NCBI GenBank assembly: GCA_001839685.1
Contig: MLAK01001270.1
Location: 1 to 17,052, forward strand
Length of the DNA stretch: 17,052 nucleotides
Direction of reading: 5' to 3'
Source of the DNA: Tritrichomonas foetus
Taxonomy: Eukaryota > Parabasalia > Tritrichomonadida > Tritrichomonadidae
The first letter of the stretch is position 1. Each line of letters starts with the position of its first letter. The position numbers and the translations under genes were made by a program. Below are positions 1 to 8,584 of this stretch, piece after piece. The notes under the pieces are model-generated. The model did not search any database and was not told the DNA's origin. It saw only the letters and a list, made by a program, of their open reading frames with translations.

Positions 1-146
1 ATTGTGGGACCCAGACCTTTGGGATGGGGACCACTATGTAGACCTTTCATATAGGAGGGAAAAGGTGAAGGCATTTCATGGTTCTTTGGGTCACTTCGAC
101 TCAGAGGAGGTATAGTGGGTGAACATGATGGAGTGGCGGTGAAATC
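1..146. other. Coding-like edge segment, strand unresolved
   Basis: This stretch is clearly richer in G+C (58 of the first 120 bases by count) than the spacers that follow. On the minus strand one frame is open from 146 to the window edge (48 codons). It reads as a Pro/Ser/Gly/His-rich peptide and is preceded directly by a stop codon at 147-149. Its first in-frame ATGs are at 74 and 50. On the plus strand a second frame is open from 2 to a TAG at 113-115 and reads as 37 residues rich in Asp, Trp and Tyr, like a protein C-terminus. Both look protein-like and at most one is likely real. It could be the 3' end of a plus-strand gene, the start of a minus-strand gene, or part of a repeated element. 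I recognise neither product. Confidence 0.4.
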
Positions 147-349
147 TTAAAGAAAATAAAAAGTAAACCCTTCTCTGCTTGATTCTGTCTCAACAGCTTT
201 TTCATTGATTTACCATCTTCAAATTTACAATCAACGTCTATTGAAACATGTAAAATAATTTAACTTTTTCTCAATCAAGATAACCAATTTCGAATTCGTT
301 ATATTCAATTAAAGAAAAAGTGAGATATTTTATTTTATTGGCTTTAAGC

Positions 350-1657
350 ATGAAAGGCGGTATATACTTATATCGTGCTGGCCAGCCCCTTGATTATGAT
401 AAAGTTGCTCGAAGTCTTGTCAATGATGTCGATATCTCCCTCGTAGATCCTGCTCTTCATCAACATATGATTTATTACATTAAACAACACCAAAATCGAA
501 TGCGCGAAGCCCACGACCTTTATGCAGTTGACCGTTTGAACTTTGCACTTGATTACATTGAAAAATATCCAGAAAGAAAAAAAATTCATGATTTTTTGGA
601 TCGCCCAGAAAAACCGCCTCCAGTGATCAAACTTCCCTTTGAAGAAGATGAAGTCCAAATTGAAATTTCCAAGCTGCTAAATGGAGAATATAATGAAAAT
701 TATGAGATCGATGAAATCGACCAATTGCAAGCTGAAGTCAGGCGCATTCAAAAGCAGCATGCCAGCTCTGATGATTTCTACGAAGCCGAAGCTTACATGC
801 AGGCTTACACTAAATTGTGTGAACTTCGCGAAAACATTCAAGTAACTCGAATGACGAATACTCAAATGAAAGAACTTTTTGATAAAAGGCGTGAAATGAA
901 AGAAGCGTTGAGGGAACTTTCCTCGCGCTGGAAAAATTTATTAGACGGCTTCAAAGAACACTGCGAGCAAGAAATAGAAGACATAAATGCGCAATTTGCC
1001 AGAGAGAAAAATGAAATTGAAAAAACTCGGAAAAGCATTCCATCAAAGTATAAAAAATATTCATCAGAACTGATGAGAATGAGGCAGAAGGAACATATTA
1101 TGGCAAGTTCGAAAAGATACATGGAAGCAGCTGCACAACATGAACTGGTTTTAGAAATGCAAAAAGAAGAAGATGCAAAAAATGAATACTTTTGGAATGA
1201 AAAAGTTGACAAAAAAGTAAAGAAATTAGAGAACAAATATAAAAACATACTAAAAGTAAGAAGAGATACATTTACACTAGAAGAAAATAAAATAAAAAGT
1301 GAAATGGAAAGAGAAATTGATTCATTAAAAGCAAAAATTAAATTAATTCAAAAAAATATTCGAGAAATGCAAATTATGCAACAGGCTGCACCTCCTCCAA
1401 CTCAATCTACTCCACTAAAACCACCACAGAATTCATCTTCTGTTGCTCCATCATCTCAGCCTACATCAAGACAATCACCGAGCAAGTCATCGAAAGCAAA
1501 TTCCAAAGGAAAGCTTCCGATTTTGCATATTCCAAATGATCCAAATGCAGGAAGGAAAAGCTCATCTATGACTTTCAGACAAAGAGCAGTACTTAACTCT
1601 AGGGTTTATACAGGAAAAGTTCTTCTGGCGAATTCAGGAAAAACAACCCGTGTGTAA
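350..1657 (+). CDS. Coiled-coil protein of unknown function
   Basis: Encodes 435 residues. An in-frame GTG at 320 would add ten residues, but eukaryotes rarely initiate at GTG, so the ATG at 350 is chosen. Residues 1-105 look like a compact helical domain, with a conserved-looking segment around DYDKVARSLVNDVDISLVDP and then an AHDLYAVDRLNFALDYI helix. Residues about 120-345 are highly charged, Glu/Lys/Arg-rich and heptad-like, consistent with a long coiled coil. The last 90 residues are a Pro/Ser-rich linker and a basic tail ending near FRQRAVLNSRVYTGKV. There is no signal peptide or membrane segment. The architecture resembles lineage-specific coiled-coil families of trichomonads, possibly cytoskeletal, but that is inference. 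No TCATT Inr lies close to the ATG; the nearest is at 202-206. The function cannot be named. Confidence 0.85.
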   Translation: MKGGIYLYRAGQPLDYDKVARSLVNDVDISLVDPALHQHMIYYIKQHQNRMREAHDLYAVDRLNFALDYIEKYPERKKIHDFLDRPEKPPPVIKLPFEEDEVQIEISKLLNGEYNENYEIDEIDQLQAEVRRIQKQHASSDDFYEAEAYMQAYTKLCELRENIQVTRMTNTQMKELFDKRREMKEALRELSSRWKNLLDGFKEHCEQEIEDINAQFAREKNEIEKTRKSIPSKYKKYSSELMRMRQKEHIMASSKRYMEAAAQHELVLEMQKEEDAKNEYFWNEKVDKKVKKLENKYKNILKVRRDTFTLEENKIKSEMEREIDSLKAKIKLIQKNIREMQIMQQAAPPPTQSTPLKPPQNSSSVAPSSQPTSRQSPSKSSKANSKGKLPILHIPNDPNAGRKSSSMTFRQRAVLNSRVYTGKVLLANSGKTTRV

Positions 1658-2066
1658 GGTGACTTCATTGATGGATTTTTATTTCAGTACTTAATTGGCC
1701 TAAATTTTCTATTATGACCATATAGGTTCTGAAAAATGTCACGAAATTTTGTAGAATTTAGAGGGTAGAATTTTTATCCTTTGATACATTATTAGTCTTA
1801 TTGTTTGAATAATAATTATAATATTAAATATCATGAATCAACTACTTTTCTTTATTTATTCATATCTTGGTGATGAGTCAATGTGAGATCGACTGAGTAA
1901 TCATTGGTGAACTCTCTTGAATTATTTTGTATAGTAAAGAAAATTGAAACAACTTTGACAATTTGTGAGGGCGAAATTGGTTTTGATCAACTCGAACTTT
2001 TTGATAACAAAAAATTTGAACGTTGATCAAAAAATTAACACATCAAAGTTTCTTCATTATTTTTAA
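1658..2066. other. Intergenic spacer between two co-directional genes
   Basis: This 409-nt AT-rich spacer holds the 3' flank of the coiled-coil gene and the promoter of the RING/zinc-finger gene. Apart from the Inr at 2054-2058 I see no open frame, RNA gene or strong repeat in it. A GAACGTTGATC stretch near 2018-2030 carries an AACGTT palindrome of the kind Myb proteins may bind, but a single site is weak evidence. Confidence 0.6.
2054..2058 (+). promoter_or_regulatory. Initiator (Inr) of the ZNF598/Hel2-like gene
   Basis: TCATT followed by ATTTTTAA. It matches the trichomonad Inr consensus TCA(Y)(W), with the presumed +1 A at 2056, 11 nt before the ATG at 2067. Such short leaders are typical of trichomonad genes. 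This supports both the start codon and the lineage assignment. Confidence 0.6.
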
Positions 2067-3278
2067 ATGAACGACAATTGCATTATCTGCTTTGAAAAAA
2101 TCAACACACGTGTAGTATTACCATGTGGACATACATCATTTTGCCTCAGCTGTTTCACAACTATGAATCAATGTCATGGAAAGAGAAATTGTCCATTTTG
2201 CCAAAAAGAGATCACTGAAGATCCAATAATCACACAAAATCAAAATGTGGTTAATTATTTTGATGAATTACAAAAGCAACAATACCATCATGATGAAATC
2301 CATCACTTTTATTATAACGATGAAAAAGTTCTCAAAGAACAAGATCAATTCAATTTCTACAAATGCAATCATTGCAACTACATCACTAAGAATTTCAAGA
2401 AATTTGATCATCATTTACATGAAAAACATTCATGTGTAACATGCAGAATCTGCCATTCGTCAAATGGATTTCTTCCATCACAAACTGAAACATTTCATTC
2501 TGGAAAAGAAATTCAACAACATCTTAAACTTCATCCAAGATGCCCAATTTGCAAATTTATTGGATTTGACCATTTCAAAATTTCTCAACACATGCATGAA
2601 AAACACATTAGATGTGATATTTGTGCTAATCACGACAAAATTCAATGGTTTGCAACTGAAAATGAATATATAAACCATTGTGAATCAAACCATTTCGTTT
2701 GCAAAGAAATTTCATGCTGCCAACATGGTCCAACTGTTTTTGCTTCTCATTTTGAGCTTCAAATGCATAAAATCAGCTTCCATAATGAAGGAAATAAAAA
2801 TATTATGATTGATTTCCGTGAATCTCAACCAGCTCAACTTGAAGAAATTAATGATTATAAAGAAGAGCATCGAAAAAGAATGAAAGCAGCATGGAGAAAA
2901 CTCAGTTCTGGAATTGGAAATCAATCACATGCATCAAAAGTTTTCGATTTAATCACCCAACTCAACAAGAAAAAAATTGATGCAAGTTCATTTTATCAAA
3001 AGGCAAAGGAGACCATTAATGAAAAAAGTGAATTGCTATTCTGTGACATTGTTGCCGCAATCAGCAATGGAAATGCTCGTTCAGATCTCCTCAGAGTTCG
3101 ACAAGGATTAAATATTCATCAAATGAAACCGCAAAATATGGAAATGAATAAAATTCCAACACAAACTAAGGATTCAACACTTGAAGCAAATAATTCTGAA
3201 AAGAAAGTCGCAATCCAACAAAAAGTCACTCAGAGTGGCAAGAAGAGGGGAAAGAGAATTGTGATAACTTCTTTTTAA
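2067..3278 (+). CDS. ZNF598/Hel2-like RING and C2H2 E3 ubiquitin ligase
   Basis: 403 residues. An N-terminal C3HC4 RING is complete: C5, C8, C20, H22, C26, C29, C42, C45. It is followed by a Cys/His-rich block at residues 98-240 with several C2H2-type units: C100/C103 with H115-H121, C159/C162 with H175/H180, C183/C186 with H204/H209, and C212-C218 with H234/H239. The repeated HEKH spacing and the last unit (VFASHFELQMHKISFH) closely resemble the ZNF598/Hel2 family. Residues 270-350 form a helical segment like the C-terminal domain of plant and fungal homologues, followed by a basic tail (GKKRGKR). In other eukaryotes this ligase ubiquitinates 40S proteins on collided ribosomes and starts ribosome-associated quality control. 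That role here is inferred from architecture. The stop codon overlaps TAAA, a likely polyadenylation context. Confidence 0.8.
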   Translation: MNDNCIICFEKINTRVVLPCGHTSFCLSCFTTMNQCHGKRNCPFCQKEITEDPIITQNQNVVNYFDELQKQQYHHDEIHHFYYNDEKVLKEQDQFNFYKCNHCNYITKNFKKFDHHLHEKHSCVTCRICHSSNGFLPSQTETFHSGKEIQQHLKLHPRCPICKFIGFDHFKISQHMHEKHIRCDICANHDKIQWFATENEYINHCESNHFVCKEISCCQHGPTVFASHFELQMHKISFHNEGNKNIMIDFRESQPAQLEEINDYKEEHRKRMKAAWRKLSSGIGNQSHASKVFDLITQLNKKKIDASSFYQKAKETINEKSELLFCDIVAAISNGNARSDLLRVRQGLNIHQMKPQNMEMNKIPTQTKDSTLEANNSEKKVAIQQKVTQSGKKRGKRIVITSF

Positions 3279-3596
3279 ATAGAATAAATTGTATGTTTTT
3301 GGTCATTCAATCTATTTCTTTTCTTTCATTCAATGCTTTCTATTAAGTCAAAATATCTTTTTGTGATAAAAAAAACTGCTTTATTTATGGCGAAGTAAAC
3401 AAAACAAAAACAAAAAATACTCTTTGAATAACAACCAAGCAATAGAATACGTAGAAATCTATACAAAAGGAAAAGAAAGATTTACAAAAGGAAAAAGAAA
3501 GATATACAAAAGAAAAAAGAAAGATATACAAAAGAAAAAAGAAAGATATACAAAAGAAAAAAGAAAGGAAAAGCTATGAATAAAAGCTAAGTTTAT
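3279..3596. other. Convergent 3' intergenic region
   Basis: 318 nt between the 3' ends of the convergent RING/zinc-finger gene and glycosidase gene. It must contain both 3' UTRs. The left half is plain AT-rich DNA; the right half is dominated by the purine-rich 22-bp tandem repeat listed separately. No ORF or RNA gene is visible. Confidence 0.6.
3460..3569. repeat. 22-bp tandem repeat, about five copies
   Basis: The core TACAAAAG recurs at 3462, 3483, 3505, 3527 and 3549, so the period is 21, 22, 22, 22. The unit is roughly GATATACAAAAGAAAAAAGAAA. The last three copies are nearly identical; the first two differ by small changes (GATTTAC, GGAAAAG). The plus strand is almost all purine, so the minus-strand transcript of the adjacent glycosidase would have a pyrimidine-rich 3' flank starting about 27 nt past its stop codon. 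Confidence 0.9.
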
Positions 3597-4763
3597 TTAT
3601 GGCTTGAGTCTGAGGAAGACGACGCCGTGTGCTGGGATGTCCTTTCCAGTGTAGGAGTTTGAAATAGTTCCAATATCTTCATGCTTGAAGAGGTCGCGGA
3701 GTGTGTATGTATCTTTTGGCGCGAAGTCCTTGAAAGTTACAGTGATATCTGTTGTTGATTCGCCGTGGTTGAATAGAGCAACAGCCCATTCATTGTTTGA
3801 GAGTTGGCGGTACCATACTTGTTTGTCGATGTTTTCTGTGAGACGGAATCCTTGAATTCCGAGTGGGTCTTGATCAACCTCGATGACTTCCTTATTTTGA
3901 AGAATTTCCTTGGCCCAGTCTTCAAGTTGTCTTAAATCATTTGACATGATGAGTGGTGCAGCAACGATAGCCCAAATGGCCATTTGTGTTTCACCTTCAA
4001 TTTTTGTGATTTTGCCACCCTTGAGACCAATCATTAATTGGTCTGGATCGTTCCAGTGGCCTGGTCCTGCATATTTGGCCCATTCTGGTGTGTTTCCCCA
4101 CTTGTCAATGATTGTTTTGACAGTTGGCCATGATGATGTGATATCACCATAATTACGCCAGAGGTTGCAGTGTTCTGGAAGTGGAGAGTAATCCATCTTG
4201 TCATCATAGGCTGGCCATGAGCAGGAGTAGAGAATTGGTCTGCCGGTCTTATTGAGGAAATGGGTCATTGCTGGATAGCCGTCCCTTTGGTTAATAAGCT
4301 CGGAGTAGCATCCGTCCATCTTGAGCATGTCGACCTTCCATTTTCCGAAAGTTAAGGCATCAACTCTGAGATAGCCTTCTGATCCGGTATAGCCGCCGCA
4401 GGTGAGAGTTCCAAAGTCGTTGTAGATACCAAGCTTGACGCCTTTTTTGTGGGCGTATTCGGCAAGCCAGGTGATGTTATGTGGAAAACGTGATTGGTCG
4501 GGATAAAGTTCGCCATTAACATCGCGTCCTTTGCCCATCCAGCAGTCATCGATGCTGACATATTCGTAACCAAGCTCGAGCCAGCCGTCTTCAGCAATGC
4601 GATCGATCATATCGACAAATAAGTTTTCGTTGATGCAATCGTTTGGATATTTGGAGCAATCTGTTTCGCACCTGAATTGTTCCCAAGCCATCCAGCCCAT
4701 TGGCGGAGTGAGAGCAAGGCCGTTGTCAAGGGACAAAACTAAACCGAGAAAAACAAAAAGCAT
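3597..4763 (-). CDS. Secreted GH27 alpha-N-acetylgalactosaminidase/alpha-galactosidase
   Basis: 388 residues, a complete glycoside hydrolase family 27 enzyme. A short hydrophobic signal peptide (residues 1-11) precedes LDNGLALTPPMGW, which aligns with the mature start of human GLA, so cleavage after S11 is likely. IDDCW is at 71-75. The nucleophile is D150 in LKMDGC and the acid/base is D207 in RNYGDITSSW. GPGHWNDPD (233-241) and SNDLR (274-278) are also present. The specificity loop reads CSWPAY (181-186). Ser182 and Ala185 match the residues that accept the N-acetyl group in human NAGA, where alpha-galactosidase A has Glu and Leu. Terminal alpha-GalNAc is therefore the better predicted substrate. 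Potential N-glycosylation sites are N96 and N171, the latter aligning with a site in NAGA. It probably acts in a lysosome-like compartment or outside the cell. The gene looks richer in G+C than its flanks, and its stop overlaps TAAA. Confidence 0.95.
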   Translation of the reverse strand: MLFVFLGLVLSLDNGLALTPPMGWMAWEQFRCETDCSKYPNDCINENLFVDMIDRIAEDGWLELGYEYVSIDDCWMGKGRDVNGELYPDQSRFPHNITWLAEYAHKKGVKLGIYNDFGTLTCGGYTGSEGYLRVDALTFGKWKVDMLKMDGCYSELINQRDGYPAMTHFLNKTGRPILYSCSWPAYDDKMDYSPLPEHCNLWRNYGDITSSWPTVKTIIDKWGNTPEWAKYAGPGHWNDPDQLMIGLKGGKITKIEGETQMAIWAIVAAPLIMSNDLRQLEDWAKEILQNKEVIEVDQDPLGIQGFRLTENIDKQVWYRQLSNNEWAVALFNHGESTTDITVTFKDFAPKDTYTLRDLFKHEDIGTISNSYTGKDIPAHGVVFLRLKP

Positions 4764-4768
4764 TTGAA

Positions 4769-4773
4769 AATGA
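4769..4773 (-). promoter_or_regulatory. Initiator (Inr) of the GH27 gene
   Basis: On the minus strand TCATT is followed by TTCAAA and then the ATG. The presumed +1 A (position 4771) is 8 nt before the start codon at 4763. It fits the trichomonad Inr and a very short leader. Confidence 0.6.
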
Positions 4774-5711
4774 AGTATCAGTTATAAATTGAGAAGATGG
4801 TACATTTATTGAGTGAAAATTGAAGGTGATATCACATGTTCTGGGGAAAAAATGTTACTAATTCAGAAAAAGTTCATATGTTGCATCTTTCTATTCAAAC
4901 AGATATTATTTCTATTGAAATATGAATCATTCAATTGTGCAAATTTCCATTTCAGAAATACCTAATTCATCGTGTTAATTATATGAATTACAACGTATCA
5001 GTATCCAAAAATATAGACAATTTTTTAAAAAACAACAAAAGGTTCCGAAATTGGTTGAATCTCATTTGATTCGATGATTTTTCATTGTTTGTTACATTGA
5101 AATGCATTTTAATCTTTTGCTTTTATATATTTCTTATTAAAGCATATGGTTTTGTGTTTTTACAGAAAAACAATTCCAACGAAAAATATTTTTTGTCACA
5201 TCAAAATGTGATGCAATTTTAAAAATCTTTGAGGCTCATTCAACAAATAGAGGAGGATTTAGTGATTGATTACATGTCCTCTCAAAACATCAAATCATGT
5301 CAAGGATCAAAGATCACTTCACATAAATCGATAAATGATTTTGACCTTTATTTGACCTTTAAATTCATCATTCTCAAACTCAGTCTTTTTAACAATCAAA
5401 CCTTTTCCTGTTCACATAACACGTTGAACTATTTCCATTACAATTCGAAGGTTGTAGTATTCTAACTTCAAGAATCAAATCTCATCTTTATTTTCAATTT
5501 CTAAATTTTATTTCATTTTGATTCCGAATAAAATATTTCCTTCTACTCTAATAGCAATTATTAATAGAGAAAGGTACTTCGATAGATATATGATAACTGA
5601 TGCCAGAATTTGAAGAGAAAAATGTATGATAATGTACGTTTATTTTTTTCAAAAAAAAGACTCGTTGTGATTATCAAGATTTTGTCACCATTTTTAATTA
5701 TCAAAAAGTTA

Positions 5712-5732
5712 ATGTGCAAAAATCTGAATTAA
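5712..5732 (+). other. Possible six-codon upstream ORF
   Basis: ATG at 5712 reads MCKNLN and stops at 5730-5732, 8 nt before the ATG of the WD40 gene and in a different frame. It matters only if transcription starts upstream of 5712. A weak Inr-like TCACC lies at 5685-5689, but no good TCATT is present, so the transcript start is unknown. Confidence 0.25.
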
Positions 5733-5740
5733 TAGTTTTA

Positions 5741-8584
5741 ATGTCTCGTTTTACTTCCCGAAGCAACGCTTCTGATTTACAAAGAAATACTTCGGATGAA
5801 CGACAACAGATTGAATTTATCGCAGATTTATCTCAAATTTTGGCTTCAATTCCAGGAAATGAGTGGATTGATAAGTTAAAATTTGCCTACAGCGAAGCCG
5901 ACATTCATAACAACGATCGTTTATCATTACGACACTGGCTTAATTCTCGATTACGATTTGTTATTTCCGACAGAATCCTTTCAGATGACGAAATGGAAGA
6001 TTATTTCTCAAAAATCGATACAGATCTTGACGGTTTTATCCGATTCGAGGAACTAGAAAACTATCTAATCTCGCATCAAGGATCGGTCACTCAGATGGAT
6101 ATCAATAAAGTTGCCCATCTATCATATAAATTGCCACACAATTTACCAGTTTCAAAACTATGTCGGTCAGAAAAATGTTTGAAATCCATGTTTATTCCTT
6201 CAACTATTCAAATTTTGACTCTTTCAGAATCAACTTTTTCTATATGGGAACCTTCAACATGCTTACCAATTAAACAATTTTCAGATAAAGATAAATTTGT
6301 TGATTTTTGTTTCATGCCAACTTTATTTAATGTTGTTATCGCAAAACAAAATCGGCAAATCATTTTTTTTAATATACGAAAACTTCAGAAAGTTGATTTT
6401 ATTATTTCAGCTGCTTTGGATTCACAAAAAATCTTAAAAATGACATTAAATGAATCATATGATGCTTTAAAACATGTTGCTAAAAATAAAGTGCCAATTT
6501 TCAATGCTCCAACTTCAATAGCTGCTGACCCCATGCAAACGTTGATTTACATTGGTGATGATACCGGAAAAATTGAAGTTTTTGACATTCATCCAGCACG
6601 CCATTCAAAAACAGGATTTGGATTTACTAGATTATCTGCTGAGCGACTTCATTCTGGTTCTGTTTCTCAGATTTTATATTTAGAACCTTTTGAAAACTTT
6701 GTTTCATGCTCACTTGATGGATCTATTCAAATGTGGAGTTATGATTCCAAATTGAAGAAATTCACAAGACATTTTACGTTCTTCGATCCCTTGAATTATT
6801 CAATTCTCAGTATGGTTTTCGATTCTAGAACTCGTGATATTATTTATAATACATCAAACCATTCTATTTGTTCTTGGAAAGTTAAGACTCGAAATAGAAT
6901 AAGTGTCAGTACCCCAAATAATGTTACCACTTTAGCTGTTTTCCAATATAATGAAAATACTTCATATTTGATTACTGTTTCAGCTGACCACTTCTTCACA
7001 ACTTATCAAATGCCGAGTTTCGACCAAAGTAGGAATTGGTTTATTGGTACTCATCATGAATACTGCACGCCAACATCATCTTTAATCATTGGTGATGAAC
7101 TTTATTTAGCTGGCGGCTATTTATCTACTTGGAGAATTGAAATTGGAGATGAAGATATTATTAATCCACATTCTGGAAATATCGTTGCAACAATTGTGAA
7201 TGATGAAATGCAACGAATTCTTACTTTAGATCAAAAAGGGAACCAAGTTCAATGGAACATGTTGAATGGAATAAAGCAATATCGATCTTGTTACATTGCA
7301 CAGAAAAAACTATATTTAAATTGTGCGAATGTTGACAAGCAAGGTCGCAAACTTGGTGTTGGATTTTCAAATGGTTGCTTTCAGATAATTTCAATGAATT
7401 CTGGAACAATTCTCTGCGATATGGATAATAGATATTGTATTGGTGGATGTAATTATATTGAATTTGGAACGTTATTTGGAATCCCTCGTGTTTTTTGTGC
7501 AACTGGAAATCAGTCGGTTGTAGTGTTTGATGAAATCCATGGAAATCGGGTTCGTTTTTTACGATCCTTTATTGGACATACAGAGAATGTTATGAGCATC
7601 ATCATTCTTAAAGATGTTAATGTTCTAACAATAGGAACAGGTCATGAACTGTTTTTATGGTCATTGTCCCAAAATACACCCATTACAAAGTTTGAACTAA
7701 AAAATGATCCAACGACAGCTGTTGATTTGCCTGAAGATCCTGAAATTTTCATTGTTGGTGATGTTGTTGGAATGCTTTATTTCATTTCCATTAAAACAAA
7801 TACGATTATCAATACACTAAATCCATTTCATATGGTTATTCGTTCAGGTATTTCTTGTCTGTCAGTTATTGATGAGCTTGGTCTGCTTTGTTGCTGTAAT
7901 GCACACGGATATACAGTATTTTATACTATAGATGGTGGTAAAATGATTGAAAAACGGTTCTTTCGTTCTCATACACAATCTGTCCTGTCACTCTCATATT
8001 CGAGTTCTTTGAATTGCTTGGTATCTTTCGGCCGTGATGAAGAAATCCGACTTTGGTCTATGAAAGAACCTTTCGGCCTCATTGGTGAATTAAACAAACC
8101 AAAAAAGTGGAAAATTGAAAACCCAGCCACTTATTTAGGCGATGATAATATTGACTTTAATGAAAAAGATTTCGAAGAAAACCAAGAAATCAAGAAATTC
8201 GAAAACCAACTAAAAGCAATAAGGTGCATGCACCATATGGAACAAGTCAAATCTGCAAATATCAATAATTTGGAACCTGTTAATTTTTCACTTTCATTAT
8301 TTAATGAAGTAATGAGTCAAGCTGAAGATCAATTAAATAGTGGAAGAATCATAGTAAAAAAGCTTTCGATGAAGCCTGAAGATGTTCCTCCATCAAAAAA
8401 ACTAAAACCACCACCTCCACGAAATTTGAGATTTGATGCACTTTTAAATGATGATGATTTAATTCGTACAACGAAATATTATTCGCGTGTAAAGAATCGA
8501 GCATCAAAAAGTCCCCTAGAAATTGGAAACAAAGACAAAGACAAAAACAAAAAGAAATATCAATACCTGCCCAGGATTAAATAA
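5741..8584 (+). CDS. EF-hand and WD40 repeat protein, WDR49/WDR64/CFAP337-like
   Basis: 947 residues from the ATG at 5741; an in-frame GTG at 5714 is not a credible eukaryotic start. The N-terminus holds an EF-hand pair. The first loop (D54 to about H65) is degenerate. The second is canonical: D93, D95, D97, G98, I100, E104. Many degenerate WD40 blades follow from about residue 140 to 790, for example those ending DGSIQMWSYD, KGNQVQWNML, HELFLWSL and DEEIRLWSM, enough for two propellers. The C-terminal 150 residues are charged, with a PPPPRNLRFDALL motif and a Lys-rich end. An EF-hand pair before two propellers is the architecture of WDR49, WDR64 and CFAP337, which are linked to motile axonemes, and trichomonads are flagellates. 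An axonemal role with calcium sensing is therefore plausible but inferred. No signal or membrane segment is seen. TAAA overlaps the stop region. Confidence 0.8.
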   Translation: MSRFTSRSNASDLQRNTSDERQQIEFIADLSQILASIPGNEWIDKLKFAYSEADIHNNDRLSLRHWLNSRLRFVISDRILSDDEMEDYFSKIDTDLDGFIRFEELENYLISHQGSVTQMDINKVAHLSYKLPHNLPVSKLCRSEKCLKSMFIPSTIQILTLSESTFSIWEPSTCLPIKQFSDKDKFVDFCFMPTLFNVVIAKQNRQIIFFNIRKLQKVDFIISAALDSQKILKMTLNESYDALKHVAKNKVPIFNAPTSIAADPMQTLIYIGDDTGKIEVFDIHPARHSKTGFGFTRLSAERLHSGSVSQILYLEPFENFVSCSLDGSIQMWSYDSKLKKFTRHFTFFDPLNYSILSMVFDSRTRDIIYNTSNHSICSWKVKTRNRISVSTPNNVTTLAVFQYNENTSYLITVSADHFFTTYQMPSFDQSRNWFIGTHHEYCTPTSSLIIGDELYLAGGYLSTWRIEIGDEDIINPHSGNIVATIVNDEMQRILTLDQKGNQVQWNMLNGIKQYRSCYIAQKKLYLNCANVDKQGRKLGVGFSNGCFQIISMNSGTILCDMDNRYCIGGCNYIEFGTLFGIPRVFCATGNQSVVVFDEIHGNRVRFLRSFIGHTENVMSIIILKDVNVLTIGTGHELFLWSLSQNTPITKFELKNDPTTAVDLPEDPEIFIVGDVVGMLYFISIKTNTIINTLNPFHMVIRSGISCLSVIDELGLLCCCNAHGYTVFYTIDGGKMIEKRFFRSHTQSVLSLSYSSSLNCLVSFGRDEEIRLWSMKEPFGLIGELNKPKKWKIENPATYLGDDNIDFNEKDFEENQEIKKFENQLKAIRCMHHMEQVKSANINNLEPVNFSLSLFNEVMSQAEDQLNSGRIIVKKLSMKPEDVPPSKKLKPPPPRNLRFDALLNDDDLIRTTKYYSRVKNRASKSPLEIGNKDKDKNKKKYQYLPRIK

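Larger units (their letters stand above)
4764..5740. other. Long divergent intergenic region
   Basis: 977 nt of AT-rich DNA between the divergent glycosidase (-) and WD40 (+) genes, holding both promoters. A small inverted repeat (TCACAT-CAAA-ATGTGA) lies at 5196-5211. A frame at 5229-5465 is open but starts at TTG, has composition like the spacer and no recognisable motif, so it is not called. No RNA gene is visible. Confidence 0.55.

Noticed and set aside
320..349. Ten-residue N-terminal extension of the coiled-coil gene from GTG
   Set aside because: The frame begins at GTG, which is not a usual eukaryotic start; the ATG at 350 is preferred.
5229..5465. 78-codon open frame in the divergent spacer
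   Set aside because: It starts at TTG, has spacer-like composition and shows no motif or Inr.
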